DNA of 6,608 nucleotides, taken from positions 1 to 6,608 of the forward strand of contig JAOUFX010000166.1 in the NCBI GenBank assembly GCA_029857975.1, read 5' to 3'. Source of the stretch: Deltaproteobacteria bacterium (GTDB taxonomy: Bacteria; Desulfobacterota; SM23-61). The position numbers were made by a program, and so were the translations under genes. Under the pieces are notes generated by a model. That model was not told where the DNA came from. It saw only the letters and a program-made list of their open reading frames with translations, and searched no databases. Below are positions 6,464 to 6,608 of this stretch, in pieces (position 1 is the first letter of the stretch; every line of letters begins with the position of its first letter).

Positions 6464-6608
6464 GGAAGCATCGGCGGGAGAAGAAGATATTCCAAGCCCC
6501 CGCTTATTATCCGGAAACGAAAGGCGGATTCGAAGGGCAACAAAAATATTAGGGTTTTCAGCCCGCCTCGATCCATGGAAGGACCACCGCCTTATGATTC
6601 CGAAAGAG
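6456..6608 (+). CDS. Start of an unrecognised gene, coupled to ybaK (3' end outside window)
   Basis: An ATG at 6456 opens a frame of 51 codons with no stop up to the window edge. It begins MNEEASAGEEDIPSPRLL, then a basic stretch NERRIRRATKILGF, then ARLDPWKDHRLMIPKE. I do not recognise the family. The first 18 or so residues are acidic and look disordered, the next part basic and possibly helical; no signal peptide is evident. The in-frame stop at 6438-6440 makes this ATG the first available start, and GGGAGGG (6448-6454) lies just before it, though only 1 nt away. The start overlaps the ybaK stop by 8 nt, as expected of a coupled operon gene. Too little is present to assign a function, and with so few codons chance openness cannot be fully excluded. 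Confidence 0.55.
   Translation, partial: MNEEASAGEEDIPSPRLLSGNERRIRRATKILGFSARLDPWKDHRLMIPKE

Overview
The window looks like chromosomal housekeeping DNA from a Gram-negative bacterium, most plausibly an uncultured member of the former Deltaproteobacteria (Desulfobacterota or a relative). This placement is an inference. It rests on the style of the FtsH ([26 protein letters not shown]), a long-form SerA with an ASB and an ACT domain, a MidA-family methyltransferase beside serA, a cobalamin-type radical SAM protein tail, and a C-rich/G-rich intergenic palindrome of a kind I associate with such genomes. No phage, insertion sequence, CRISPR array, tRNA or rRNA was seen.

Layout. Positions 2-241 (+) hold the last 79 codons of a protein resembling the C-terminus of B12-binding radical SAM enzymes. 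Its stop lies inside the 3' end of a minus-strand pair: an FMN-binding split-barrel (NimA/PNPOx-like) gene at 2192-2818 followed by ftsH at 218-2158. A 274-bp divergent spacer (2819-3092) carries nested inverted repeats near the minus-strand promoter region, a C-tract/G-tract palindrome able in principle to form G-quadruplexes, and a TATAAT box placed so close to the next ATG that the transcript is probably leaderless. The plus strand then carries a MidA/NDUFAF7-family methyltransferase (3093-4271), serA (4347-5939), a YbaK-type aminoacyl-tRNA deacylase (5936-6463) and the start of an unrecognised gene (6456 to the window end). The last three genes overlap and look translationally coupled.

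How the genes work together. SerA commits 3-phosphoglycerate to serine synthesis and its ACT domain suggests feedback control by serine. The YbaK-like protein would clear mischarged tRNA, so the plus-strand cluster joins amino-acid supply to translation fidelity. FtsH is an inner-membrane quality-control protease. It seems to be a second-type paralogue with a long cytoplasmic N-terminal segment, not the canonical copy found next to tilS or folP. Two start codons are better placed downstream of the longest-ORF start: ftsH at 2158 and serA at 4347, each preceded by a strong Shine-Dalgarno sequence.

I found no convincing undescribed system. The points most worth a second look are the quadruplex-capable palindrome, the leaderless midA promoter, the tail-to-tail coding overlap at 218-241 and the unidentified 3' ORF.
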